Source of the DNA: UBA9647 sp963739335
GTDB taxonomy: Bacteria > Bacteroidota > Ignavibacteria > UBA10030
Length of the DNA: 64,000 nt
Assembly: GCA_963739335.1 (NCBI GenBank)
Contig: CAVUAC010000003.1
Location: forward strand, 3,643-67,642
Direction: 5' to 3'
Position numbers and translations under genes: made by a program. A model generated the notes under the pieces. It had not been told where the DNA came from and did no database searches. It was given only the letters and a program-made list of their open reading frames with translations. Positions 45,371 through 54,843 of the stretch are shown here, in pieces. The first letter of the stretch is position 1, and each line of letters begins with the position of its first letter.

Positions 45371-47482
45371 ATGAGCTCATCGCGCACGGCAATGCTCTTC
45401 ATTCTTCTGATCGTTTTCATTTCAGTGGCGCGCCCTCAGCAGAAGGAAGCGTCATCAGCGCCCCCGAACGCACCTGCCTCGGTGGTTATCCAGGACAACT
45501 CCATCACGATACGATACAACAATCGGGTCATCTTCTCCGGAGAGATCAATTCCGGCGGGGCAACATTCCAGCATCAAACGCAATACTACGAAGAGGGTCG
45601 AGCGATACAGCAGATCGTGCTTCTCACGACGCAGGACTGGAACAAGAAGATCAGAATCGCAGGAGAGGTCTTCGGCAGTGAACAGTCATTTCCGTGTGAA
45701 GCCGATCGGCCAACCGATCGGGCGAGTCAGGATCCGCTGATTGTAAGAAATTCCTCAGGACTGGGCCGCAATCTGCGCAACCGCGCTGTCTATGACCGTC
45801 AATCCGATTGGGTGCTGTCGGTCGACGCAAATCCAATGGTCGTCGTTGCGCCTCTGGAGGTTTCGGAAAAACAGAATTCGTTTTCAATGGAAATCGAGGG
45901 TTTTGAAATCGTGCTGCGATTCAGGCCGCATTTCTTCCAATGCCATCGCGGCCTCGAGTTCTTTGAACCCTGGACGTACGACGTCTGGCCCCAGTCGGTT
46001 GCCGGCTGGATCTCCTGGTTCGCTTTCTTTGACAAGGTGACGGAGAAGGACATGGTTGAGACCGCTGATGCTTTCTCCGCCACGCTCCGGCCGTTCGGGT
46101 ACAAGTACTTCCAGATGGATGATGGCTATCAGCGCGGGAACGGCGAGCCGGAGCTCTGGCTGAAGCCCAACGAGAAATTCCCGCACGGGCTGAAGTACCT
46201 CGCTGAGTACATCAAAGGAAAAGGACTCAAACCCGGACTCTGGATGGGCGTCGGTTTCTTCAACGACGATTTCGCCGAGAAGCATCGGGACTGGTTTCTT
46301 CGTGACAGCAGCGGAAAACTCGTGACAGGCAATTGGATCCAGTATCCTCTCGACGCGTCCAATCGAGAGGCGCTGAACAATGTGGTTCGGCCCATCTTCA
46401 AGGGATTCCGTGAACAGGGGTGGGAGTATTTCAAGGTCGATGGTCTCCGGCATCTGCGGTACGAAGGCTACAACGCGCATCGTGATTATTTTGACAGGAA
46501 GAAGATCAGTCTCATCGATGCCTATCGCAGCTATGCCAGGACCGTTCGGGAGGAGATCGGAAGAGAACGTTTCATGCTGGGCTGCTGGGGAATCCGCCCT
46601 GAACTTGTGGGAATCATCGACGGCTGCCGGATCGGAGATGATGGCTTCTCGTATGCCGGACTCGCCCAGTACAATTCCTTCAATAATATTGTCTGGCGCA
46701 ACGATCCCGACCACATCGAATTGAACGAGGACGCGTACCGCTCAACGATGGTGACCTCGCTGACCGGATCCCTTCTGATGCTCACCGACAAACCCGCAGT
46801 CTACCGGACATCGATCATTGAGCCCGCAAAGCGCGCGGCACCGGTGCTGTTCACCCGACCCGGCCAGCTCTATGATGTCGATCCATCGCGATCTGAGAAT
46901 CTGTATCGGGTCAGCGCAGAAGTCAGCGGTTCGGGACCTCGGCCGTTTGACGCCGGATACATACCGCAATGTCACCTCTACTCGCTCGAGATCAATCGAC
47001 CATTCGGCTCCTGGTGTTTGCTCGGCAGGACCGGAGGCGATCTCTCCGAAATTCGGTTTGCAGATCTTGGACTTCCAACGGACCGCGAGTATCTGGTGTT
47101 TGAGTTTTGGACGAAGTCTCTCAAGGGGACATTCGTCGATGGATTTGATCCTGGCAGAATCCATCCGAAATACAATTGTCAGCTGTTCTGTATCCGGGAG
47201 CGTCAGAATCATCCGCAACTCGTAGCGACGAACCGGCATATCTCCTGCGGCGGGTACGAGCTCCGGGATCTATCCTGGAAGTCGAACGCGCTCTCTGGCA
47301 GGAGTGATATTGTCGGCGGAGACTCGTACGTCATTTATGTCCTGGAGCCTGCGGGATTCACCTACCAGAACACAGAATGCAGCGGAGCGAAAGTGACTGG
47401 AACAATCAAACGAGGTCTTCTGAGGGAGGTTACATTGCGAGCAGATACCTCGACGACTGTTGAATGGAAGATCAAGTACTAG
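45371..47482 (+). CDS. Clan GH-D (GH27/GH36-like) alpha-galactosidase, exported
   Basis: 703 residues with a signal peptide (AMLFILLIVFISVARPQ). The beta-sandwich N terminus precedes a TIM barrel beginning at SWFAFFDKVTEKDMVETADAF. YFQMDDGYQ and WMGVGFFNDDF are clan GH-D core strands. The nucleophile is D357 in YFKVDG and the acid/base is in RIGDDGF (D423 or D424). The C terminus is a beta domain. It would release alpha-galactose or beta-L-arabinopyranose, both of which occur on arabinogalactan side chains. Family assignment between GH27 and GH36 is not certain. Confidence 0.85.
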   Translation: MSSSRTAMLFILLIVFISVARPQQKEASSAPPNAPASVVIQDNSITIRYNNRVIFSGEINSGGATFQHQTQYYEEGRAIQQIVLLTTQDWNKKIRIAGEVFGSEQSFPCEADRPTDRASQDPLIVRNSSGLGRNLRNRAVYDRQSDWVLSVDANPMVVVAPLEVSEKQNSFSMEIEGFEIVLRFRPHFFQCHRGLEFFEPWTYDVWPQSVAGWISWFAFFDKVTEKDMVETADAFSATLRPFGYKYFQMDDGYQRGNGEPELWLKPNEKFPHGLKYLAEYIKGKGLKPGLWMGVGFFNDDFAEKHRDWFLRDSSGKLVTGNWIQYPLDASNREALNNVVRPIFKGFREQGWEYFKVDGLRHLRYEGYNAHRDYFDRKKISLIDAYRSYARTVREEIGRERFMLGCWGIRPELVGIIDGCRIGDDGFSYAGLAQYNSFNNIVWRNDPDHIELNEDAYRSTMVTSLTGSLLMLTDKPAVYRTSIIEPAKRAAPVLFTRPGQLYDVDPSRSENLYRVSAEVSGSGPRPFDAGYIPQCHLYSLEINRPFGSWCLLGRTGGDLSEIRFADLGLPTDREYLVFEFWTKSLKGTFVDGFDPGRIHPKYNCQLFCIRERQNHPQLVATNRHISCGGYELRDLSWKSNALSGRSDIVGGDSYVIYVLEPAGFTYQNTECSGAKVTGTIKRGLLREVTLRADTSTTVEWKIKY

Positions 47483-47518
47483 AACCCGTCTCCCAAATCG
47501 GTGTCACTCCCGAATGTC

Positions 47519-47614
47519 CGTCTCGATTCAATGAATCGAGACGAGTCCGTCACCTTCGGTGACGAGATCTCGTCCCAATTCTTGGGACGGAACCTCGTCC
47601 CGTTTCGCGGGACG
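47519..47614. repeat. Array of four short hairpins sharing CGTC...GACG ends
   Basis: Hairpin 1: 47519-47543, arms CGTCTCGATTC. Hairpin 2: 47548-47564, arms CGTCACC, loop TTC. Hairpin 3: 47571-47589, arms CGTCCCAA, loop TTC. Hairpin 4: 47596-47614, arms CGTCCCG. All start CGTC and end GACG at roughly 25-bp spacing, with 4-6 bp separators. Arms differ in sequence but pair perfectly. Confidence 0.8.
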
Positions 47615-47648
47615 GGTTTCTATCGGGAGACCAGAATGCGCTGTCTGG

Positions 47649-47673
47649 ATTCCCGCTTAAGACATGCGGGAAT
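47649..47673. repeat. REP-like palindrome
   Basis: ATTCCCGC (47649-47656) and GCGGGAAT (47666-47673) with a 9-nt loop, embedded in CTGGATTCCCGC...GCGGGAATGACA. This resembles a class of extragenic palindromes dispersed in many bacterial genomes. Confidence 0.6.
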
Positions 47674-47799
47674 GACAACTATTCTTGTGGAATGATTTGT
47701 GAGAAGGTTTCTAGTGTGACGCCTCGGTCGACATGAGAAATGATGCAGTTTTCTACTGAAAGAATGTAGCTCTCGAAAGTCACACAAAGGGTAGACACA

Positions 47800-50238
47800 G
47801 TGAATGTCATGAAATCTTTGCCGTTGAAGCCGTCAGTCATTCTGTTCCTTCTCTGGTCTTGCTGTCTTCACGCGCAGCCGCAGACAGCGGCGACGCTGGT
47901 TGTACACGCCGACAAGCCCGGACCGGCCATCGGCCCGACACTCTATGGCATCTTCTTCGAAGAGATCAACTGTGCCGGCGATGGAGGACTCTACGCGGAG
48001 CTGCTTCGGAACCGATCATTCGAAGAGTCCACCAAGCCTGTCCACTGGAAGCTGCAGAAAGAAGGCATGGCTGATGCGGAGATGACGGTCGATTCAATGT
48101 ACTCGATGAGCGAGAAGAACCCGCACTACCTGAGATTGAAAACGCTCCTTGTCCTGGAGGGTTATGTCGGCGTCGCGAATGATGGATACTGGGGCATTCC
48201 GGTCACGAAAGGGGCTGCCTACACTCTTTCGCTCTACGCGATGGCGCCAGACGGGATCAATCGATCTCTTCTTGTCGTACTGGAGGGACATCAGGAGAGG
48301 GTGATAGCCTCGGCAAGGATTGACAGTCTCGCTCAGGATTGGAAACAACATTCGGTGACGCTCGTCGCGGACGAGACCGCCCCGGATGCTCGCCTCGTGA
48401 TCAGGGTGACGGAACCGGGCGTGCTCTTGCTCGACATGGTTTCCTTGGTTCCGAAAGAAACATTCAAGAACCGACCCAACGGCTTGCGTCAAGACCTGGC
48501 GCGGATGCTGGCGGACCTGCAGCCTTCGTTCGTGCGTTTTCCCGGTGGCTGTTGGGTGGAAGGAGACAACCTCAAGCTGTCGTATCGGTGGAAGCAGACC
48601 ACCGGCAACGTTGCGGACCGGCGTTATCAGTACAACATCTGGGACTACTTTTCCACGAATGGTTTGGGATTCCACGAGTATCTTCAGTTGTGCGAGGACC
48701 TGGGAGCTGAGCCGTTGTTCGTCATCAACTGTGGTATGTCACATCACGGAAACGTCCCGCTGTACGACATGAAAGGATGGGTTCAGGATGCACTTGATGC
48801 GCTGGAGTATGCGAACGGTTCAGTCGACAGCCGCTGGGGTGCGTTGCGGGCCAAGAACGGTCATCCTGCTCCGTTCAAGCTGAAGTATATGGAAATCGGC
48901 AATGAGAACGGAGGACCGGCGTACGCCGAGCGGTTCGCGATGTTCTATGATGCGATCAAGGCGAAGTACCCCGGCGTCCACCTGATCGTCAATGTCTCGG
49001 GGGGCTATCCGAAGGATCGGCCGGTGGATATCATTGACGAGCATTACTACTCTTCTCCGAAGTTCTTCATCAACAATGCAGGAAGGTATGACAAATACGA
49101 TCGCAGCGGACCGAAAGTGTACGTGGGAGAATATGCCGTCACCGAAGGCTGCGGCAATGGCGATCTCCGCGCAGCCCTTGGAGAAGCAGCGTTCATGACG
49201 GGAATGGAACGCAACGCGGATGTCGTCGTTATGGCATCCTATGCCCCTCTCTTTGCCAACGTGAACTACAAAAAATGGAATCCCGACCTCATTAATTTCA
49301 ACACGTCGGTTGCCTATGGCACACCTTCCTATTATGTGCAGCAACTCTTCAGCCGCAACCGGGGTGATTTCGTGCTGCAGTCTGATGTGCAGGTGCAGGA
49401 AGAACCTCCCGAACCGCTGCCGACACGCAACGGGAAAATCGGGCTCGGCACATGGAACACGCAGGCAGAGTACAAAGACATCAAAGTCACAAAGGACGGC
49501 AAGGTCCTCTATTCGAGTGATTTTACCTCGGGTGCCGATGGATGGACGCCGTTGAGCGGGAAGTGGAGGGTCGCAGATGAGGCTCTGCAGCAGGTGGCAG
49601 AAGGCTCAGACCGGCGAGCCCTTGCCGGGGATTCTCTCTGGAGCGACTACACCCTCACATTGAAGGCGCGCAAGATCGGAGGAGCGGAAGGTTTCCTCGT
49701 TTTGTTCTCGGTGAAGGACAACGACAATTGGGCCTGGTGGAACATTGGCGGATGGGGAAACTCAAGGCATGCGATTGAGTACAGGGATGATGGGGGAAGG
49801 GGAATTATCGGCGATGGTGCGCAGGGATCGGTCGAGACAGGTCGCTGGTATGATGTTCGTGTTGAACTCCAGGGACAGAGTGTGAAGTGTTATCTCGATG
49901 GACAGCTCGTCCACGATGTGACGTATAAGCAAACGCCATTGAAATCCCTTCACGCAGTGGCAAGCCGGGTTGAAAGATCGGGCGAGATCATTCTGAAAGT
50001 TGTCAACGTGTCGAAGCGAGCGATCGCGACGCGTGTTGAACTGCAAGGAGTAACGGGCATCGCGCCGAAGGCTGAGTCATATGTTCTCACCTCAGCCGAT
50101 CCGAAGGATGAGAACTCCATCGCGGAGCCCACAAAGGTTGTTCCGAGGCAGAAGATCGCAGACGGAGTCGGAAAGGATTTCACATACGAGTTTCCGGCCA
50201 ATTCCGTTACGGTTCTCCGTCTGCAGGCATCAAAGTAG
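47800..50238 (+). CDS. GH51 alpha-L-arabinofuranosidase, exported
   Basis: 812 residues with signal MKSLPLKPSVILFLLWSCCLHA. Hydrolyses terminal alpha-L-arabinofuranose from arabinan, arabinoxylan or arabinogalactan. After LYGIFFEEINCAGDGGLYAELLRNRSFE, a CBM4/9-like insert (about 75-220) precedes the barrel. FVRFPGGCWVEGD, the acid/base E369 in MEIGNENGG and the nucleophile E444 in VYVGEYAVT are all present. A C-terminal concanavalin-like module (about 545-730, GLGTWNTQAEYKDIKV) is an added carbohydrate-binding candidate. GTG 47800 has AAGGG 8 bp upstream; ATG 47809 is an alternative. Last enzyme of the arabinose locus. Confidence 0.93.
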   Translation: MNVMKSLPLKPSVILFLLWSCCLHAQPQTAATLVVHADKPGPAIGPTLYGIFFEEINCAGDGGLYAELLRNRSFEESTKPVHWKLQKEGMADAEMTVDSMYSMSEKNPHYLRLKTLLVLEGYVGVANDGYWGIPVTKGAAYTLSLYAMAPDGINRSLLVVLEGHQERVIASARIDSLAQDWKQHSVTLVADETAPDARLVIRVTEPGVLLLDMVSLVPKETFKNRPNGLRQDLARMLADLQPSFVRFPGGCWVEGDNLKLSYRWKQTTGNVADRRYQYNIWDYFSTNGLGFHEYLQLCEDLGAEPLFVINCGMSHHGNVPLYDMKGWVQDALDALEYANGSVDSRWGALRAKNGHPAPFKLKYMEIGNENGGPAYAERFAMFYDAIKAKYPGVHLIVNVSGGYPKDRPVDIIDEHYYSSPKFFINNAGRYDKYDRSGPKVYVGEYAVTEGCGNGDLRAALGEAAFMTGMERNADVVVMASYAPLFANVNYKKWNPDLINFNTSVAYGTPSYYVQQLFSRNRGDFVLQSDVQVQEEPPEPLPTRNGKIGLGTWNTQAEYKDIKVTKDGKVLYSSDFTSGADGWTPLSGKWRVADEALQQVAEGSDRRALAGDSLWSDYTLTLKARKIGGAEGFLVLFSVKDNDNWAWWNIGGWGNSRHAIEYRDDGGRGIIGDGAQGSVETGRWYDVRVELQGQSVKCYLDGQLVHDVTYKQTPLKSLHAVASRVERSGEIILKVVNVSKRAIATRVELQGVTGIAPKAESYVLTSADPKDENSIAEPTKVVPRQKIADGVGKDFTYEFPANSVTVLRLQASK

Positions 50239-50306
50239 CGTTCGTACGCTATCCAATAAGTGTTCAAGCAAGTCTTCTGACTTACAGTCATCGAAAGGAG
50301 TACGTC

Positions 50307-52679
50307 ATGCATCTCTTGATTACGCTCCGGAAACCCGCTGCGGCATCACTCTGTCTTATAGTATTGTCTGCCAGCGTTTTCGCGTTCCAGGCTAAGAAAG
50401 GAAGCCGCATCCAGTCGACCGATCCGATGCTCCGCTTGAAGGGATTTGAACAGTACCAGGAAATGAAAGAGAAGTCTCCCTTCAAGGATCTCAAATGGCA
50501 GTTTGCGGGCCCCACGAATGTCGGCGGACGCTGCACTGACGTCGCTGTGATTGCGCCCAAGGGAAAGAACTACACGATGTATGTTGCCACAGCGTCTGGT
50601 GGTATCTGGAAGACGGAGAACGAAGGGACGACATGGGAGCCGATTTTCGAGCAGGCAGCCTCCACATCATTCGGCGACATTGCCATCGCACCCTCCGATC
50701 CCAACATCATCTGGGCTGGCACCGGTGAAGCGAATATCTTCCGCAGTTCCCAGGCTGGCTGCGGCATCTTCAAATCGACGGACGCAGGCAAGACCTGGCA
50801 GCACATGGGACTGATGGACACCTACACGATTCCTCGCGTCGTGATACATCCCAGGAATCCTGACATCGTTTACGTTGCCGCCGGCGGTCACGAGTGGACA
50901 TTCAATGACGAGCGCGGAGTATTCAAGACTGTAGACGGCGGGAAAACCTGGCAGAAGGTCCTCTTTGTCAACAACCAAACGGGCGCCATCGACCTCGTCA
51001 TGGACCCGAATGACAACGAAACACTCTATGCGGCGACATGGCAGAGGATTCGATACAAATGGAACGACCCGCGGAACAAACCTGACTACACCGGCAGCGG
51101 AATTCACAGAACGAACGACGGTGGGAAGACCTGGAAGCAGATCAACAGCGGATTGCCAGAGGCGAAATTCCGGGGCCGCATCGGCATCGATATCGCCCGC
51201 TCGAATCCAAAGGTGCTGTACGCGTTCGTGGACAACTATACGCGGGCTGCAGCGGATTCAGGCGCGGAGGATTCCTATGGCAGGCCGTCGACTGGCGCCA
51301 TCAAGGGAGCAACGATCTTCCGGACTGACGACCGGGGGGATTCGTGGAGACAGGTCAGTGGTCTTGTCGATACCACGAGGAAGTATATGGAAAGACACTC
51401 GGCAACATACGGATGGGTGTTCGGTCAGATGCGTGTCGATCCGAACGACGAAAATACCGTCTACACTATGGGCCTCATGCTCAACGTGTCGACCGACGGC
51501 GGCAAGACGTTTAAGGTCCTCCGTGGGATGCATGTCGATCAGCACGGGCTCTGGATCGATCCGGACAATTCAAATTATCTCGTAAACGTCAACGATGGCG
51601 GCGCCTACGTTTCTTACGACAGAGGAAAGAACTGGCGGAGCTTCACCGACAAGATCCCCGCGACGCAATTCTTCAACATTGCATACGACATGGATACTCC
51701 GTTCAAAGTGTACGGCTCAGTCCAGGATTACGGCAGCTTCCGGGGTGTCGTTGATATGAGCAGGGGACGTGATAAAGTCGCGCCGGTGAAATTTGACGGC
51801 GCACCGGGGGGGGAGGGCTCCAGTCACACGATCGATGCCACGAATCCGGCTCTCGTCTACTCAGCGGGGTTTTATGGGACGATTACGCGAACGGATGTGG
51901 TGAAGGGTACATCGAAACGTCTGTTGCCCAGGACGTACGAAGATGAGCCAAAAATGCGGGGAGAATGGGTCGCACCATTTATCATCTCACCACATAGTTC
52001 CAATATCATCTACCACGGCATGCAGTACGTCCTGCGTTCGATCGACCAGGGCAATACGTGGGAGCAAATCAGTCCTGATCTGACGTACAATACTCCGATG
52101 GAGATGGGCGACATCTCCTATCACACGTTGACCTCTATTTCGGAATCGCCGTTGAGATATGGATTGATCTACGCCGGAACGGATGATGGCAAGGTCCATA
52201 TGACCAGAGATGGCGGGAAGCACTGGCAGGAGATCATGGAGGGATTGCCGTGCCAGAAATGGGTCTCGCGGATCGTTGCATCGGCATTTGAGCTGGGGAT
52301 GGTCTATATGACGCAAAACGGGAAGCGCGATGACGACTTCACGCCCTACGTGTGGAAGTCGACGAACTACGGGAAGACTTGGGTTGATATCTCGAAGGGA
52401 ATCCCGATCGGACCGGTCAACGTGATTCGCGAAGATCTGAAGAACAAAGACATCCTGTACGTCGGCACCGACGGCGGCGTGTATCTCACGACCGATGGCG
52501 CCAGGACGTGGAATGCTCTGGGCGCGGGCCTTCCCATGGCGTATGTTCTCGATCTCGTCATTCATCCGCGGGATAACATGATCATCATTGGAACCCACGG
52601 ACGTGGAGTGTGGGTGCTTGATGCTACCACGATCAACAAGCCGAAGGAGAGACGGTCGCGATTTGATGAGGAAGACTAA
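50307..52679 (+). CDS. Sortilin/VPS10-like BNR-repeat exoprotein
   Basis: 790 residues with a signal peptide (SLCLIVLSASVFAFQA). Multiple Asp-box/BNR units are visible, for example SGGIWKTENEGTTW, KSTDAGKTW, KTVDGGKTW, RTNDGGKTW, MTRDGGKHW and TTDGARTW, forming a ten-bladed or tandem beta-propeller as in VPS10/sortilin and xyloglucanase-type propellers. No catalytic pair can be assigned. It lacks the C-terminal M-domain extension found in longer relatives. AAAGGAG at 50294-50300 fixes the start. A second, related gene lies at 63197 onward. Surface or secreted role; ligand unknown. Confidence 0.82.
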   Translation: MHLLITLRKPAAASLCLIVLSASVFAFQAKKGSRIQSTDPMLRLKGFEQYQEMKEKSPFKDLKWQFAGPTNVGGRCTDVAVIAPKGKNYTMYVATASGGIWKTENEGTTWEPIFEQAASTSFGDIAIAPSDPNIIWAGTGEANIFRSSQAGCGIFKSTDAGKTWQHMGLMDTYTIPRVVIHPRNPDIVYVAAGGHEWTFNDERGVFKTVDGGKTWQKVLFVNNQTGAIDLVMDPNDNETLYAATWQRIRYKWNDPRNKPDYTGSGIHRTNDGGKTWKQINSGLPEAKFRGRIGIDIARSNPKVLYAFVDNYTRAAADSGAEDSYGRPSTGAIKGATIFRTDDRGDSWRQVSGLVDTTRKYMERHSATYGWVFGQMRVDPNDENTVYTMGLMLNVSTDGGKTFKVLRGMHVDQHGLWIDPDNSNYLVNVNDGGAYVSYDRGKNWRSFTDKIPATQFFNIAYDMDTPFKVYGSVQDYGSFRGVVDMSRGRDKVAPVKFDGAPGGEGSSHTIDATNPALVYSAGFYGTITRTDVVKGTSKRLLPRTYEDEPKMRGEWVAPFIISPHSSNIIYHGMQYVLRSIDQGNTWEQISPDLTYNTPMEMGDISYHTLTSISESPLRYGLIYAGTDDGKVHMTRDGGKHWQEIMEGLPCQKWVSRIVASAFELGMVYMTQNGKRDDDFTPYVWKSTNYGKTWVDISKGIPIGPVNVIREDLKNKDILYVGTDGGVYLTTDGARTWNALGAGLPMAYVLDLVIHPRDNMIIIGTHGRGVWVLDATTINKPKERRSRFDEED

Positions 52680-52873
52680 GCTGATGGGAGTGAGGACTAC
52701 AACGACTCGTCGGATCAGCCATGTCGATGGCTGGTGGACCACGCGCCAAATAAGATTATCCTCGTGATGCACTACTCCGACGGCTCAACGTGGCTCGGAA
52801 ACTACTTCCGATCATTCGGCGCGACATCGGGGTCACGTTCTGAGAGTTGAACTGTCGGTGCAGAGAAAGCAGA

Positions 52874-52905
52874 GGGGCAAGCGCGCGCTTGCCCCTTTTG
52901 CTTTT
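52874..52905. terminator. Terminator between convergent genes
   Basis: GGGGCAAGC (52874-52882) and GCTTGCCCC (52887-52895) with a 4-nt loop, then TTTTGCTTTT. It serves the BNR gene on the plus strand and may also act for the convergent M28 gene. Confidence 0.85.
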
Positions 52906-52925
52906 CAAGGTACTTCTTCGGAATT

Positions 52926-54557
52926 CTACTTCGTTGTCGGCGGCAACGGCTTTCGGGGGAACTTCTCCGGCTGCATCGCCGCGTTATAGGCGAAAACGGC
53001 CATGATCGCTGAAGCTTGCTTCAAATCTCCCTCCTGGACGCGATCCCAAACATCCATGTTGGAATGGTGAGTTCGGGTATTGTAGTCGATCCAATCCTGT
53101 ATGAATTGGAAGCCGGGCAATCCGACCGCGTCGAACGACAGGTGATCGGTCCCGCTCGTGTTCGACAACGTGAGCGTTTGGGCCGTTGGGTCGTTGAACT
53201 TCGAGAGCCACTCGCGGAAAATCGGGCGCGTTGCTTCATTCCCCTGCATATAGATCCCTCGTGCCTTGCCGCCGCCGTTGTCGTTGTTGAAGTAAACAGA
53301 CAAATTGTCGTACTCGGCTTTTTTCTTGATTGCGCCGCCACGTCCCATCATCACGCTGATGAAATCTCCCTCTTGCTCTGCGAAATGCCGCGCGACATAG
53401 GCCCGTGATCCGTCCAGCCCCTGCTCTTCGCCGCCCCAGAGTCCGATGCGGATCGTTCGGCGCGGTTTGAGTCCGAGCTTCTGAAGAATGCGGACGGCTT
53501 CGAGGCAGACTGATGAACCTGTACCGTTGTCGGTTGCTCCGGTTCCTGCGTGCCAGGAATCGAAGTGTCCTCCGATCATGACGATCTCGTCTTTTAGATC
53601 GGTTCCCGGGATTTCGGCGATGATGTTGAAGGCGGAATCGGGTTTGGTGATGGCCGCTTCAAGGTTGATCTCGACTTGCACGTGCTGGCCTTTTGCGATC
53701 ATCCGCATGATACGATTGTAGTTCTCCGCGGCAACCGAAATCTGAGGAACAACCGGCGGAGCTTTCTCACCGTACGCGCTCGTGGTCGGGCTGAAGAGAT
53801 CGCCGAGTCCTTGCGGCACGTAGCCAGAAGCTGCCTCCTGCGTGAAGACGGTCCCATCGTCCCCATCTGCGTTGCTGACCAACACGGCAGCTCCCTCCTT
53901 CTGACAGAACGCCACTTTCTTCGCGTTCCATTTGAGCATGTTGACATCGTACTGGATCATCGATGAGTCCGGCATCATCTGCCCCTTTGAGATGTCGGCG
54001 TTGGCGAGCTTGACGAGGGCGGAGTCAGGCATGCGGTTCGCGTCAGCCTGGAAGTGAGCGCGCAGAGGTCTGGATTGGTCCAGAAGCACGATGGCATTCT
54101 TGAGCTTGCCTTTGAACTTCTCGAGTTCAGATTCCAGACCGGCATTGAAGTGAACGACCTCACCCCGGACGGTTCCCTTGATGCTCGGAGACCATGCTTT
54201 CGGGTAGGCAATCAATGGGAAGGCTCTCGGCGCAATGACCTGGGCGGAGAATTTCTTCAACGTCCATCCCTTACCGAGAGGTGCCCAGCTTTCATAGTGC
54301 ACATTCTGGAGTCCCCACTCTTTGAGTTTAGATGACGCCCATTGAGCGGCCTCTTTGTATTCCGGTGACCACGTCAAACGGGGACCGTAGACATCCGTGA
54401 GATAGCTCAAGATCTCCATTACTTGAGAATGACTCATCGCCTCGTCCTTGATAGCCGAGACAGCAGTCGTGTCCACTGTCGGCACTGCCGATTGTGAGAA
54501 TGCGATTGAAGTCACGAGAAGAAGTGATCCAATCATGATCAGTGACCATCGTTTCAT
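52926..54557 (-). CDS. M28-family zinc aminopeptidase, exported
   Basis: 543 residues on the minus strand with signal peptide IMIGSLLLVTSIAFS. A PA-type insert (about 150-290) interrupts the peptidase. Co-catalytic zinc motifs: GGHFDSWHAGTGATDNGTG, WGGEEQGLDGS, and the late TSGTDHLSFDAVGLPGFQF. M28 enzymes of this type remove N-terminal residues from peptides or glutamate from folate-like substrates; here a nutritional exopeptidase is likely. AAGGAGG on the minus strand (about 54566-54572) fixes ATG 54557; the longer frame to 54824 runs into the divergent TonB leader. Confidence 0.9.
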   Translation of the reverse strand: MKRWSLIMIGSLLLVTSIAFSQSAVPTVDTTAVSAIKDEAMSHSQVMEILSYLTDVYGPRLTWSPEYKEAAQWASSKLKEWGLQNVHYESWAPLGKGWTLKKFSAQVIAPRAFPLIAYPKAWSPSIKGTVRGEVVHFNAGLESELEKFKGKLKNAIVLLDQSRPLRAHFQADANRMPDSALVKLANADISKGQMMPDSSMIQYDVNMLKWNAKKVAFCQKEGAAVLVSNADGDDGTVFTQEAASGYVPQGLGDLFSPTTSAYGEKAPPVVPQISVAAENYNRIMRMIAKGQHVQVEINLEAAITKPDSAFNIIAEIPGTDLKDEIVMIGGHFDSWHAGTGATDNGTGSSVCLEAVRILQKLGLKPRRTIRIGLWGGEEQGLDGSRAYVARHFAEQEGDFISVMMGRGGAIKKKAEYDNLSVYFNNDNGGGKARGIYMQGNEATRPIFREWLSKFNDPTAQTLTLSNTSGTDHLSFDAVGLPGFQFIQDWIDYNTRTHHSNMDVWDRVQEGDLKQASAIMAVFAYNAAMQPEKFPRKPLPPTTK

Positions 54558-54676
54558 GTAGGTACCTCCTTGGTGAGATTGACGGGGAAGTGGATTGTGT
54601 ATGTCTCTGGCCGAAAGTGATTTGCTCAGTTCCTCGTATACGCTTGCCACTATGGGATGGTTGCAGGCTGACGGTG

Positions 54677-54723
54677 CCTTGCGAAGGTTTTCCCGGGCGA
54701 TGATTGTGACCTTCGCGAAGTTG
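54677..54723. repeat. Copy 1 of a diverged ~45-bp repeat
   Basis: CCTTGCGAAGGTTTTCCCGG, then a spacer and TGACCTTCGCGAAGTTG. A second copy lies at 56970-57014 on the other side of the TonB receptor gene. CCTTGCGAAGG is itself nearly palindromic. Confidence 0.65.
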
Positions 54724-54787
54724 GACGAGCATAACCGGCCCACGCGCAGATTCTTAGCTCTGCACCTTTTGCTTTTTAATGAAACTC

Positions 54788-54816
54788 TTGACAATGTACA
54801 GTTACGAACAAATAAT
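54788..54816 (+). promoter_or_regulatory. Sigma-70-type promoter for the TonB receptor
   Basis: TTGACA (54788-54793), 17-bp spacer, AATAAT (54811-54816). It lies 28 bp before the chosen start of the receptor, so the leader would be short. Confidence 0.6.
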
Positions 54817-54843
54817 GACGACACCGATCAACTGGACCGCCTC

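Larger units (their letters stand above)
47483..47799. other. Intergenic region rich in hairpins
   Basis: 317 bp between the alpha-galactosidase and GH51 genes. It holds four consecutive hairpins (47519-47614) and a fifth REP-like palindrome (47649-47673). The 126 bp after these should carry regulatory sequence for GH51, but no clear promoter was seen. Confidence 0.7.

Noticed and set aside
52680..52849. Open frame continuing in phase after the TAA of the BNR gene for about 56 codons
   Set aside because: The encoded text looks protein-like (LVDHAPNKIILVMHYSDGSTW), but a 56-codon stop-free run is not rare, there is no start signal, and homologues of the BNR gene seem complete at the TAA.
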